Shown here: positions 1-6,238 of the stretch, in pieces
Position numbering within the stretch: the stretch's first letter is position 1
How the letters are laid out: each line of letters starts with the position of its first letter
Assembly (NCBI GenBank): GCA_946055365.1
Contig: CAMGFM010000025.1
Coordinates: 1 to 10,631 of the forward strand
From: an uncultured Prevotella sp.
GTDB taxonomy: Bacteria; Bacteroidota; Bacteroidia; Bacteroidales; Bacteroidaceae
Reading direction: 5' to 3'
Length of the DNA stretch: 10,631 nucleotides
Translations under genes and position numbers: made by a program
Notes under the pieces: model-generated
What the model was told of the DNA's origin: nothing
Database searches by the model: none
What the model saw: the letters and a program-made list of their open reading frames with translations, nothing else

Positions 1-1079
1 CCGAACTCTTCTTCCAGAATGTGGACCGCACGGCGCATTATGCCAAGAACGGCACGCAGGTGATGGACATCAACACCATATTCCAGCTCTTGAGCCTGCG
101 CCATGCCGACAGTCCGCAGCTCGCGGCCGCCGACAGGCTGCTTTTCATGCCCGACCTTTTCAGCTATTATCTCACTGGAGAGGCCAATACCGAATATACC
201 ATAGCCTCCACGTCGCAGTTGCTCAACGCCAAGACCCGCGACTGGGACTGGGAGACGATAGACGCTCTCGGCCTGCCGCGCCGTCTCTTCTGCAAGATAG
301 TGATGCCTGGCACCGTGAGGGGCCGTCTGCTCAAGGAGATAGCCGAGGAGACGGGGCTGGGAGAGGTTGACGTGATAGCCGTGGGCTCTCACGACACGGC
401 GAGTGCCGTGGCCGCCGTGCCTGCAACGCCCGATGAAAGCCCCGTGGCGTTCATCAGCTCAGGCACATGGTCGCTGCTCGGCGTGGAGACCGACACGCCC
501 ATACTGACAGAGGAGGCGAGAGCCGCCGAGTTTACCAACGAGGGCGGTGTAGGAGGGCGCATCACCTTCTTGCAGAACATCACTGGACTGTGGTTCATAC
601 AGCGTCTCATGGAAGAATGGCGACAGCAGGGCGACGAACAGCAGTATGACACGTTGCTGCCTGCCGCCGCACAGTCGGATATTGACTCTGTGATACCCGT
701 TGACGACGCTCTCTTCCAGAACCCGCCGTCGATGGAGGACGCCATACACGACTATTGCCTGAGCCACGGCATGAGAGTGCCTGCCACCAAGGCGGAGACC
801 ACGAGGGTGGTGTTGCAGTCTCTGGCCGCAAAATATGCCGATGCCACGCGCCGTCTCAACGCCATGCTGCCGTCACCTGTCAAGAAACTGCACATCATAG
901 GCGGCGGCTCGCAGAACAAGCTGCTCAACCGTCTCACTGCGGAGGCTCTCGGCGTGGAGGTGGAGGCAGGTCCGGTGGAGGCAACCGGCATGGGCAACAT
1001 ACTCACCCAGGCATTGGCAAAGGGCGAGGTGGGCGATGTGGCGGAGATGAGAGCCATCGTGAGAAACAGTCTGCCCTGA
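1..1079 (+). CDS. fucK: FGGY-family sugar kinase, probably L-fuculokinase (rhamnulokinase-like), 5' end missing
   Basis: ATP-dependent kinase of the FGGY family, expected in the cytosol to phosphorylate L-fuculose (or L-rhamnulose) at O1. The frame is open from base 3, so the start lies before the window; the GTG at 21 is internal. 358 codons are visible against about 480-490 in the family, so roughly 125 N-terminal residues are missing. Counting from base 3, the SHDTAS motif at 129-134 carries the presumed catalytic Asp131 (equivalent to the Asp in RhaB SHDTASA). SGTWSL at 153-158 and the C-terminal GGGSQN (300-305) and ATGMGN (327-332) are nucleotide-binding elements of the actin-like fold. 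Sequence alone resembles rhamnulokinase as much as fuculokinase; the fucP neighbour 93 bp downstream on the same strand favours fuculose. The short gap, without a clear terminator, suggests one operon. Family certain, substrate likely. Confidence 0.85.
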   Translation, partial: ELFFQNVDRTAHYAKNGTQVMDINTIFQLLSLRHADSPQLAAADRLLFMPDLFSYYLTGEANTEYTIASTSQLLNAKTRDWDWETIDALGLPRRLFCKIVMPGTVRGRLLKEIAEETGLGEVDVIAVGSHDTASAVAAVPATPDESPVAFISSGTWSLLGVETDTPILTEEARAAEFTNEGGVGGRITFLQNITGLWFIQRLMEEWRQQGDEQQYDTLLPAAAQSDIDSVIPVDDALFQNPPSMEDAIHDYCLSHGMRVPATKAETTRVVLQSLAAKYADATRRLNAMLPSPVKKLHIIGGGSQNKLLNRLTAEALGVEVEAGPVEATGMGNILTQALAKGEVGDVAEMRAIVRNSLP

Positions 1080-1172
1080 CAAAAGTGTGACACTGGGGAC
1101 ACGCCCGTCACAGGGACGCTCTCTTGGAGGGAGCTGCGGGCGACACCCCGACAAAACTACAACCTCAATGAC

Positions 1173-2498
1173 ATGAAACCACAACAAAACAACAAAGAAT
1201 CTATACTTACCAAGGACGGCGTGAGCTATCTGGTGCCGTTCATACTCATCACATCGTGCTTTGCGCTGTGGGGTTTTGCCAACGACATCACCAATCCCAT
1301 GGTAAAGGCGTTCTCCAAAATCTTCCGCATGTCGGCCACTGACGGCGCGATGGTGCAGGTGGCGTTCTATGGCGGCTATTTTGCCATGGCCTTTCCTGCC
1401 GCCATGTTCATACGCCGTTACAGTTACAAGGCAGGAGTGCTTGTGGGGCTCGGGCTGTATGCCCTCGGGGCCTTCCTCTTCTATCCTGCCAGGGCCACGG
1501 GAGAGTACTATCCGTTCCTTGCGGCCTATTTCATACTCACCTGCGGACTCTCTTTTCTTGAGACATCGAGCAATCCCTACATCCTTTCGATGGGCACCGA
1601 GGAGACCGCCACGCGCCGTCTCAACCTTGCGCAGTCGTTCAACCCCATGGGGTCGCTGCTCGGCATGTTCGTGGCTATGAATTTCATACAGGCCAAGCTC
1701 AGTCCGCTCGACACGGCGGCGAGAAGCCAGCTGTCGCCAGAGGAGTTTGAGGCGGTGAAAGACTATGATTTGGGCGTGCTTATAGGCCCTTATCTCATCA
1801 TAGGGCTTGTCATTGTCACGATGTTCCTCGTGATACTCTTCATGAAGATGCCCAAGAACGGCGACAAGAACCACGACATCAATTTCCTGCCCACCCTGCG
1901 CAAAATATTCTCCATGCCCCACTATCGTGAGGGCGTGATAGCGCAGTTCTTTTATGTGGGTGTGCAGATCATGTGCTGGACTTTCATCATACAATATGGC
2001 ACCCGCGTGCTTATGGCTGAGGAGGGCATGACCGAGCAGGCTGCCGAGGTGATGTCACAGCGTTATAACATCATTGCCATGGTCATCTTCTGCTGCTCGC
2101 GCTTTGTGTGTACGTTCTTGCTGCGCTACCTCAACACGGGCCAGTTGCTCATGACGCTTGCCATAGTGGGCGGCGCGCTTGTGACGGGAGTGATATTCCT
2201 GCAAAACATCTACGGCCTCTACTGCCTCGTGGGCGTTAGCGCGTGCATGTCGCTGATGTTCCCCACCATCTATGGCATAGCCTTGAGCGGTCTCGGCGAC
2301 GACGCTAAGTTTGGCGCGGCGGGCCTTATCATGGCCATCCTCGGCGGCAGTGTGCTGCCGCCGCTACAGGCGAGCATCATTGACTGCGGCGAGCTTTTCG
2401 GTATGCCTGCCGTGAACGTGTCGTTTGTGCTGCCGTTCATCTGTTTCATAGTGATAGCCGTGTATGGCTACCGCACTTATCAGAGAAGCCGCTCCTGA
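1173..2498 (+). CDS. fucP: L-fucose:H+ symporter, major facilitator superfamily (FHS family)
   Basis: Inner-membrane proton-coupled importer of L-fucose. The 441 residues form about 12 hydrophobic segments and match FucP throughout: SYLVPF at 18-23, ALWGFAND at 31-38 in TM1, SYKAGVL (84-90), FLETSSNPY (128-136) and NLAQSFNPMG (151-160). Glu130 aligns with Glu135 of E. coli FucP, one of its two key acidic residues. The other, Asp46, aligns with Asn41 here, while an Asp stands one helical turn earlier (Asp38). The ATG at 1173 is chosen because the ATG at 1168 reaches a stop after two codons. It follows the kinase by 93 bp, probably in one operon. That gap holds a weak inverted repeat (TGTGAC at 1086-1091 with GTCACA at 1107-1112). 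Glucose/galactose transport by the related GluP group is the main alternative; the kinase partner favours fucose. Confidence 0.92.
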   Translation: MKPQQNNKESILTKDGVSYLVPFILITSCFALWGFANDITNPMVKAFSKIFRMSATDGAMVQVAFYGGYFAMAFPAAMFIRRYSYKAGVLVGLGLYALGAFLFYPARATGEYYPFLAAYFILTCGLSFLETSSNPYILSMGTEETATRRLNLAQSFNPMGSLLGMFVAMNFIQAKLSPLDTAARSQLSPEEFEAVKDYDLGVLIGPYLIIGLVIVTMFLVILFMKMPKNGDKNHDINFLPTLRKIFSMPHYREGVIAQFFYVGVQIMCWTFIIQYGTRVLMAEEGMTEQAAEVMSQRYNIIAMVIFCCSRFVCTFLLRYLNTGQLLMTLAIVGGALVTGVIFLQNIYGLYCLVGVSACMSLMFPTIYGIALSGLGDDAKFGAAGLIMAILGGSVLPPLQASIIDCGELFGMPAVNVSFVLPFICFIVIAVYGYRTYQRSRS

Positions 2499-2500
2499 CA

Positions 2501-2539
2501 AATGTCGTCAGCGTGTGGCGGTGCTGATGGCGCGACATT
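2501..2539 (+). terminator. Hairpin just after fucP, probable transcript 3' end
   Basis: It starts two bases after the fucP stop. AATGTCG (2501-2507) pairs with CGACATT (2533-2539), and inside it TCAGC (2508-2512) pairs with GCTGA (2523-2527). The loop is 10 nt and a 5-nt bulge (2528-2532) lies on the 3' side. No U-tract follows (AAACCCAAAAT), so it may act as a 3'-stabilising stem or a weak terminator rather than a canonical one. Confidence 0.5.
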
Positions 2540-2626
2540 AAACCCAAAATCGGTCATCAGGACGTTATGGTGAACGTGAGTTCGACGAATTTTATCCGTT
2601 CATACATTATGTGTATGCGGCAAGCC

Positions 2627-2872
2627 ACGCCCTGAAGGGGTAACCTGCACATAGCCCAGGGCAGAGCGAAGCGACACCCTGGGCTAAAAACATATCAGCA
2701 AAATCACGCCCTGAAAGGGCAAAAGCGTCAGGTTGTTTGAAGGCTTGGGAGAATTATGTCCCTTGCGTATGGACGCTTTTGCCCTTTCAGGGCGTATTAT
2801 CACTCCTCATATATACCCAGGGTGTCGCTTCGCTCTGCCCTGGGCTATGTGCAGGTTGCCCTTTCAGGGCGT
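2627..2872. repeat. Large nested foldback element of GCCCT/CCCAGGG repeat units
   Basis: The outer arms, 2627-2683 and 2816-2872, are 57-nt inverted copies with two mismatches. The inner arms, 2706-2729 and 2772-2795, are perfect 24-nt inverted copies around a 42-nt centre. Each outer arm holds two smaller hairpin units: a GCCCT-GAA-AGGGC type unit (degraded at the left end) and a longer unit with AGCCCAGGG (2653-2661) facing CCCTGGGCT (2677-2685), mirrored by CCCAGGG (2816-2822) and CCCTGGG (2838-2844). Unit order is short-long-short, centre, short-long-short inverted. It lies between convergent genes, where such elements do little harm. A 70-codon open frame across it is a by-product of the repeat. 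I recall similar CCCAGGGC-type intergenic repeats from other Bacteroidales but cannot check this here. Confidence 0.9.
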
Positions 2873-2886
2873 TAAGATAGTATTCA

Positions 2887-2931
2887 AGGTCATTCAGGGC
2901 GCGAATATATTAGCCAAAGTCATTCAAGGTG
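2887..2931. repeat. Two degenerate direct repeats beside the foldback element
   Basis: AGGTCATTCAGGGCG (2887-2901) and AAGTCATTCAAGGTG (2917-2931) are related copies with a 30-bp period. Both resemble the TTTCAGGGCG end of the adjacent foldback unit, as does TATTCAAGGT at 2881-2890, so they are probably decayed partial copies of that unit. Confidence 0.6.
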
Positions 2932-3020
2932 TGGATAACATCTAAGCCATGTAGCTGACAGCTATAAATCAAGATGGTTTATATTTATCAAGCTCACGTT
3001 GATGACCGTTTTGGTTTATA

Positions 3021-3045
3021 TAAAGACACTCCTCAGCACAGGAGT
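3021..3045 (-). terminator. Probable terminator of the M18 peptidase gene
   Basis: On the minus strand, eight bases after the peptidase stop codon, ACTCCT and AGGAGT (3040-3045 and 3028-3033) form a 6-bp stem with a 6-nt loop. It is followed by GTCTTTATAT, a short U-rich tail. The stem is modest, but its position between convergent genes fits. Confidence 0.5.
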
Positions 3046-3053
3046 CATGCCCT

Positions 3054-4346
3054 CTACACCGTCTGTGAGAAGAACTCGGTGAACACCTTTACGCAGTAGA
3101 CGTGGTCATTGACGCTGCCCGTCTCCCTGCAACTGTGCATGGCAAGGATGGCGTTGCCCATGTCTACGCCGCGCAAGGGTATGGACGAGGCGAGTATATT
3201 GCCGAGAGTGCTGCCGCCAGCCACGTCGCTGTGGTTGACAAACCGCTGGCACGGCACGCCCGCCTTGCTGCACAGAGAGGCGAAGACGGCTGCCGAGGCG
3301 GCGTCGCTGGCATATTTCTGTGCGGCGTTGAACTTGATGACCGGCCCGCCGCCGAGCAGCGGATGGTTGGTGGGGTCATACTTCTCACTGTAGTTGGGAT
3401 GCCATGCGTGGGCGTTGTCCGCTGAAATCATGAAGGCCCTTTCCACCGCCTGCCAATAGGACTCCTCGTTGCCGCCCTGCGCCAGTGCGATGCGTCTCAG
3501 CATCGACGCAAGGAAGGGGCTTGCCGCGCCCTGTTTGGTCTGTGAGCCTGTCTCCTCATTGTCGAAGATGGCAAGCACCTTTGTTGCAGGCGTGACGGGA
3601 GCGGCGAGCATGGCCTCCAGGCCTGCAAAGCACATCGACAAGTCGTCGAGACGGCCCGATGATATGAACTCGTTATGCAGTCCGAAGGTGCAGGCAGGCG
3701 TTGTGTCGGCGAGGTAGAGGTCAAAGTCGAGAATGTCGCCGCGCTCCACGCCAAGCTCGTCGCTTATCAGTGTGACTATAACAGAGTCTTTCTCGAGCAT
3801 GTCGTTGACATAGCCAATGATAGGCAGCATGTCTTTCTGTCGGCTGAGCTTCACGCCGTCGTTGACGGCACGGTTGAAGTGTATGGCAAGGTTGCTTATC
3901 TGCATCAGCGGCCGCTTGATGTGCATGAGCAGGGTCTTGGGCTGCATGGGAGAGTCGCCTTTCACTATCACGCGCCCGGCGAGGGTGAGCGGTCTGTCCA
4001 TCCATGTGGAGAGAATGGGGCCGCCATACACCTCGGTGTTGAGTCTCACGATGCCGCCGTCACCCATCATCTCCGCATTGGGCTTTATCCTGAACGTGGG
4101 CGAGTCGCAGTGGGCGCAGATGGCGTGAAATCCCGCATCGGCAAGCGGCTGGCTGCCTATGTGAAAGGCAAAGATGGACGAGTCGTTTTTGGTGACATAG
4201 AACTTGTCGCCGCTCTTGGCCTGCGGCAATGGCAGGCGTGGGTCAATGCGAGTGTAGCCAGCCTGATCCAGCTCGTCGGCAATGTTTTTCACGGCGAGGA
4301 AATTGACAGGTGAAGCGTCAAGAAAGTGCAGTAGTCGGTCAATCAT
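3054..4346 (-). CDS. M18-family zinc aminopeptidase (aspartyl aminopeptidase-like)
   Basis: Cytosolic di-zinc aminopeptidase that removes N-terminal residues, typically acidic ones in the M18 family. At 430 residues it has the usual family length. The expected metal and catalytic residues are all visible: His79 in AHCDSP, bridging Asp234 in GRLDDLS, the catalytic Glu264 and ligand Glu265 in DNEETGS (262-268), Asp310 in SADNAHAWHPNY and His404 in AMHSCRE. NHSDVAGGSTLGNI (371-384) is the conserved glycine-rich strand. The frame is open back to an ATG at 4517, but that start would lie upstream of the TACCTTTG promoter box at 4505-4512 and would add 57 residues unlike the family, so the ATG at 4344-4346 (MIDRLLHFLD) is chosen. 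Upstream is AT-rich with no Shine-Dalgarno, as is usual in Bacteroidetes. It appears to be transcribed alone. Exact substrate preference cannot be read from sequence. Confidence 0.95.
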   Translation of the reverse strand: MIDRLLHFLDASPVNFLAVKNIADELDQAGYTRIDPRLPLPQAKSGDKFYVTKNDSSIFAFHIGSQPLADAGFHAICAHCDSPTFRIKPNAEMMGDGGIVRLNTEVYGGPILSTWMDRPLTLAGRVIVKGDSPMQPKTLLMHIKRPLMQISNLAIHFNRAVNDGVKLSRQKDMLPIIGYVNDMLEKDSVIVTLISDELGVERGDILDFDLYLADTTPACTFGLHNEFISSGRLDDLSMCFAGLEAMLAAPVTPATKVLAIFDNEETGSQTKQGAASPFLASMLRRIALAQGGNEESYWQAVERAFMISADNAHAWHPNYSEKYDPTNHPLLGGGPVIKFNAAQKYASDAASAAVFASLCSKAGVPCQRFVNHSDVAGGSTLGNILASSIPLRGVDMGNAILAMHSCRETGSVNDHVYCVKVFTEFFSQTV

Positions 4347-4425
4347 AGATAGTGTTTTTTTTGATGTTTTTATGGGGCAACACCTTGTTTTGTAATGGTG
4401 ACATGCGCCTCGGGCGGCAGGGAGC

Positions 4426-4493
4426 GGCCCTGAGACCTGCATGACGGAAGACTCGGCGGTCCCGGTGTTGCAGGCAGGGCCTTGCAAGTCTTC
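4426..4493 (-). other. Structured 5' leader of the M18 peptidase mRNA
   Basis: In the roughly 150-nt leader between the presumed start site and the ATG, GGCCCTG plus CCTGCA (4481-4469 read on the minus strand) pairs with TGCAGG, a 3-nt bulge and CAGGGCC (4441-4426), giving 13 bp. A competing pairing joins GAAGACT (4493-4487) to AGTCTTC (4453-4447). The second arm of that pairing lies in the loop of the first hairpin, so the two are mutually exclusive or form a pseudoknot. No known riboswitch is recognised. Confidence 0.4.
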
Positions 4494-4504
4494 ACATAGC
4501 ATGA

Positions 4505-4512
4505 CAAAGGTA
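4505..4512 (-). promoter_or_regulatory. Promoter -7 box (TAnnTTTG) for the M18 peptidase
   Basis: The minus strand reads TACCTTTG, a perfect match to the Bacteroides sigma-ABfr -7 consensus and identical to the box upstream of greA. No good TTTG -33 element is seen at the usual distance. Transcription would begin near 4499, giving a leader of about 150 nt to the ATG at 4346. Confidence 0.6.
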
Positions 4513-4630
4513 AGCATAAAATCAGAGAAAAGCTATCATGGAGAGGCCTTTTTTCCTGCCTCGCGGGGCTTTTTGCCGCCTTTTGGGCTCATGGGGAGGT
4601 GAGGTGCCGCAAGCCGTGGGGCGACCTGCG

Positions 4631-4733
4631 TTTTCAGAAGTGACGCATGGCGTTTTCCAAAGCGTCACTTTAATGCAGCCAAGTGGCGTTTGAGATTTCC
4701 AAAGTGTCACTTTATTATAGCAAAAGTGGCGTT
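4631..4733. repeat. Degenerate tandem repeat containing AAAGnGTCACTTT palindromes
   Basis: The 19-nt string TTTCCAAAG(C/T)GTCACTTTA occurs at 4654-4672 and 4696-4714. TGGCGTT blocks recur at 4648, 4684 and 4727. A weaker partial copy (CAGAAGTGACGC) lies at 4635-4646. AAAGTGTCACTTT (4701-4713) is a perfect odd palindrome; AAAGCGTCACTTT (4659-4671) differs by one base. It begins about 24 nt 3' of the porin stop. A 62-codon open frame on the minus strand (4522-4710) crosses it but shows only repeat-driven VTLWK peptides. The rest of 4347-4756 holds the peptidase leader, its promoter box and AT-rich or simple sequence. Confidence 0.8.
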
Positions 4734-4756
4734 ATCTGCTTCTTAGGCGTGTGATG

Positions 4757-5809
4757 TCAGAAGCGAGTCATCACCTCCACCACCAGCTTGTCCTTTTCGG
4801 AGACGTGCGGCACGCCCCCTGACTTATAGAAATACTTTTCGCCGTTGATTCTTATGTCGCTCACAAAAGGTTTTTTGAGGCTCAGTGTCACGCCTCCCGT
4901 GAGCCTTCCCCTCTGGCTGTCGTTCACCATAAGACATCCCGAGGCGTCTTCCTTGCCGTCCTTGTAGCGCATGCCGTTGCTGTGGTCGCTCATATAGTCA
5001 TAGCGCAGCAGCGGCGTGACATATCTCACAAGCCCTTTGCCCGTGGGTATGTCATAGCTCACGAAGGAGTCAAAGGCATGTACCGCGTCAAACGCGTTGT
5101 CGGCATAGTGCTTATAGAGATATTCCGCCTCTATGTGCCAGCCGTGGGCATGGTAGTAGGCACCTGCGTCATACATGGTGACGGTGCATGCGTCGGGCTT
5201 TATCTTCTGCGTGCTGAGAGTGACGTTAAAGCCGCGCGGCAGCATCATCTGGAGCTTGGCGGAGTAGTTGACGCTCTTCGTCCAAAAGTCTTTCTGGTTG
5301 GTGAGTCCGCTGCCGTTGAAGAGACCCGCCTCTATGGCAATGGGAAAGCCCACGTTGAGCGTGTAGCCCAGCGATGCTCCCACGTCGCGCACGTTGCCCA
5401 CCTGCTTGGCAATGAACGAGCGGTTGGCAAAATACTGCTGGTGAGGCGAGCGGTGAGCGTCGATGGTGAACGGCACGCGCATCTGACCTGCCTTCAGTTG
5501 CAGGTGCTTGATCGGCTTGAGACGCGTGTAGGCATCGAGCATCTTTATCTTGCCCTCGTCGCAGAGGTCTATCTCCGCCTTATATTCTATCACGGGCGAC
5601 AGCTTGCCGTCAACGCTGATGCGCGCCGTGCGCACTTCAAAGCGTCCGGCGTTGTCGTCAAACTGATATTCGTACTTTGAGCGGAGCGTGCCGTGGATGT
5701 TCACCGTGGCGGGGTCGCCCTCTGTGTTGCCTGCGGACTGTGCCAAGGCGGGCGCAAGAGCCGTCAGGGCAAGCGCGGAGGCGAGGATGGCTTTGTGATG
5801 AGTGTGCAT
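4757..5809 (-). CDS. Outer-membrane porin, phosphate-selective porin O/P-like
   Basis: A 350-residue beta-barrel expected in the outer membrane as a diffusion channel. The start at 5807-5809 gives a good signal peptide: MHTHHK, a hydrophobic stretch to residue 20, then PALA with predicted cleavage before Gln24. The early barrel strands carry family hallmarks: FEVRTARISVDGKLSP, IEYKAEIDL, LDAYTRLKP and LKAGQMRVPF, the last being the typical strand-turn of OprO/OprP relatives. The chain ends in an aromatic residue (MTRF), as barrel proteins usually do. A longer frame reaches 6010, but it would bury the signal peptide behind 67 unrelated residues, so it is rejected. No operon partner lies close: 410 bp to the M18 gene and 429 bp from mdh. 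The solute cannot be deduced; family members are often wrongly taken as phosphate-specific. Possible control by GTTACAA boxes upstream. Confidence 0.85.
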   Translation of the reverse strand: MHTHHKAILASALALTALAPALAQSAGNTEGDPATVNIHGTLRSKYEYQFDDNAGRFEVRTARISVDGKLSPVIEYKAEIDLCDEGKIKMLDAYTRLKPIKHLQLKAGQMRVPFTIDAHRSPHQQYFANRSFIAKQVGNVRDVGASLGYTLNVGFPIAIEAGLFNGSGLTNQKDFWTKSVNYSAKLQMMLPRGFNVTLSTQKIKPDACTVTMYDAGAYYHAHGWHIEAEYLYKHYADNAFDAVHAFDSFVSYDIPTGKGLVRYVTPLLRYDYMSDHSNGMRYKDGKEDASGCLMVNDSQRGRLTGGVTLSLKKPFVSDIRINGEKYFYKSGGVPHVSEKDKLVVEVMTRF

Positions 5810-5824
5810 ATGTATTATAATGTA

Positions 5825-5858
5825 TAAGGTATAATCAAAGAAAACATCTAAGGTATAA
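5825..5858 (-). repeat. Paired TTATACCTTA boxes in the porin leader
   Basis: The minus strand has TTATACCTTA twice, at 5858-5849 and 5834-5825, with a 24-bp period. The nearer copy lies 15 nt before the porin ATG. They could be a regulator or RNA-binding site, or chance in AT-rich DNA. Confidence 0.35.
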
Positions 5859-5961
5859 CCGATAATGTGTAAAGATGCTGTCTGCAACATGTAATGTGCC
5901 GTCGGCAAAGGCGTGTGCCGCGCCATGGGATGCGTGGCATGGCCGTGCTGGAAACACGCTG

Positions 5962-5969
5962 CAAAGTTC
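5962..5969 (-). promoter_or_regulatory. Candidate promoter -7 box for the porin
   Basis: The minus strand reads GAACTTTG followed by CAGC, keeping the TTTG half of TAnnTTTG but not the TA. No convincing -33 TTTG lies 19 nt upstream. If used, transcription starts near 5955 and leaves a leader of about 145 nt. A promoter dependent on an activator would fit the poor consensus and the phased boxes at 6013-6041. Confidence 0.3.
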
Positions 5970-6012
5970 GTCCTTGTAGATTTAATAACAGTTGAGTAAT
6001 GGTTAAACATGC

Positions 6013-6041
6013 GTTACAATCATGTTACAAACCTGTTACAA
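6013..6041. promoter_or_regulatory. Three GTTACAA direct repeats at exact 11-bp period
   Basis: GTTACAA occurs at 6013-6019, 6024-6030 and 6035-6041 with 4-nt spacers (TCAT, ACCT). On the porin strand this reads TTGTAAC three times. An 11-bp period puts all copies on one face of the helix, typical of a cooperative regulator site. They lie about 58-86 bp upstream of the candidate porin start site. The binding protein is unknown. Confidence 0.5.
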
Positions 6042-6071
6042 GTTGCCCGCAGGTTTGTTAGGCGTGGCTAG

Positions 6072-6092
6072 CGACAGCTAAAGACGCTGTCG
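6072..6092. other. Perfect 7-bp inverted repeat
   Basis: CGACAGC (6072-6078) and GCTGTCG (6086-6092) flank a 7-nt spacer. It lies between the GTTACAA boxes and the mdh terminator. It could be a hairpin or an operator half-site pair; no function is assigned. Confidence 0.4.
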
Positions 6093-6098
6093 GGCAAA

Positions 6099-6155
6099 TG
6101 CCAAGTGGCACTTTGCACGGTTAAAAGCGGCACTTTTGTCGACAAAAGAGCCGCT
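6099..6155. repeat. AAGTGGCACTTT unit plus a 30-nt near-perfect palindrome
   Basis: AAGTGGCACTTT (6103-6114) is an odd palindrome of the same type as those at 4659 and 4701. It overlaps TGCCA-AG-TGGCA (6099-6110). Next, 6126-6155 is a 30-nt palindrome: AGCGGC, A, CTTTTGTC, then GACAAAAG, A, GCCGCT. The only break in symmetry is the paired A/A at 6132 and 6149. The block sits directly beyond the mdh terminator on the minus strand. Confidence 0.75.
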
Positions 6156-6160
6156 GTAAT

Positions 6161-6200
6161 AAAAAAAGCAGGGCGTGTCAAAAAATGACACGCCCTGCTT
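6161..6200 (-). terminator. Rho-independent terminator of mdh
   Basis: AAGCAGGGCGTGTCA (6166-6180) and TGACACGCCCTGCTT (6186-6200) form a perfect 15-bp stem with a 5-nt loop. On the minus strand the stem is followed by a U-tract from the A-run at 6161-6167. It starts 39 nt after the mdh stop codon. Confidence 0.93.
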
Positions 6201-6238
6201 GCTTGTTGTGTATAGACTGTCTGGAGACGGCTGTATGA

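Larger units (their letters stand above)
2539..3018. repeat. Imperfect inverted flanks around the intergenic repeat region
   Basis: The sequence at 2539-2559 (TAAACCCAAAAT then CGGTCATCA) recurs inverted at 3000-3018, whose complement reads TAAACCAAAACGGTCATCA; the two differ by two single-base indels. The match continues: ACGTGAG at 2574-2580 pairs with CTCACGT at 2993-2999. On the left a 14-base segment (2560-2573) separates the two blocks; on the right they are contiguous. The flanks enclose the foldback repeat at 2627-2872 and look like decayed terminal inverted repeats. No transposase gene is present. Confidence 0.6.

Noticed and set aside
873..1994. 373-codon frame antisense to the kinase end and fucP
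   Set aside because: It spans two confident plus-strand genes and their gap, and has His/Glu-rich low-complexity composition without motifs.
2733..2945. 70-codon frame across the foldback repeat
   Set aside because: Encoded almost wholly by inverted-repeat DNA; such repeat-derived frames are commonly annotated but have no coding support.
2501..3053. Possible insertion sequence after fucP
   Set aside because: Inverted ends exist, but there is no transposase frame and no clear target duplication, so only a repeat element is claimed.
3675..4313. 212-codon plus-strand frame opposite the M18 peptidase
   Set aside because: Antisense shadow of a complete, conserved enzyme; no domain or promoter.
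4522..4710. 62-codon minus-strand frame upstream of the M18 gene
   Set aside because: Overlaps the degenerate tandem repeat (repeated VTLWK comes from the DNA repeat) and has no promoter or family resemblance.
4982..5680. 232-codon plus-strand frame opposite the porin
   Set aside because: Antisense shadow; no promoter, and the minus-strand frame has a signal peptide and barrel features.
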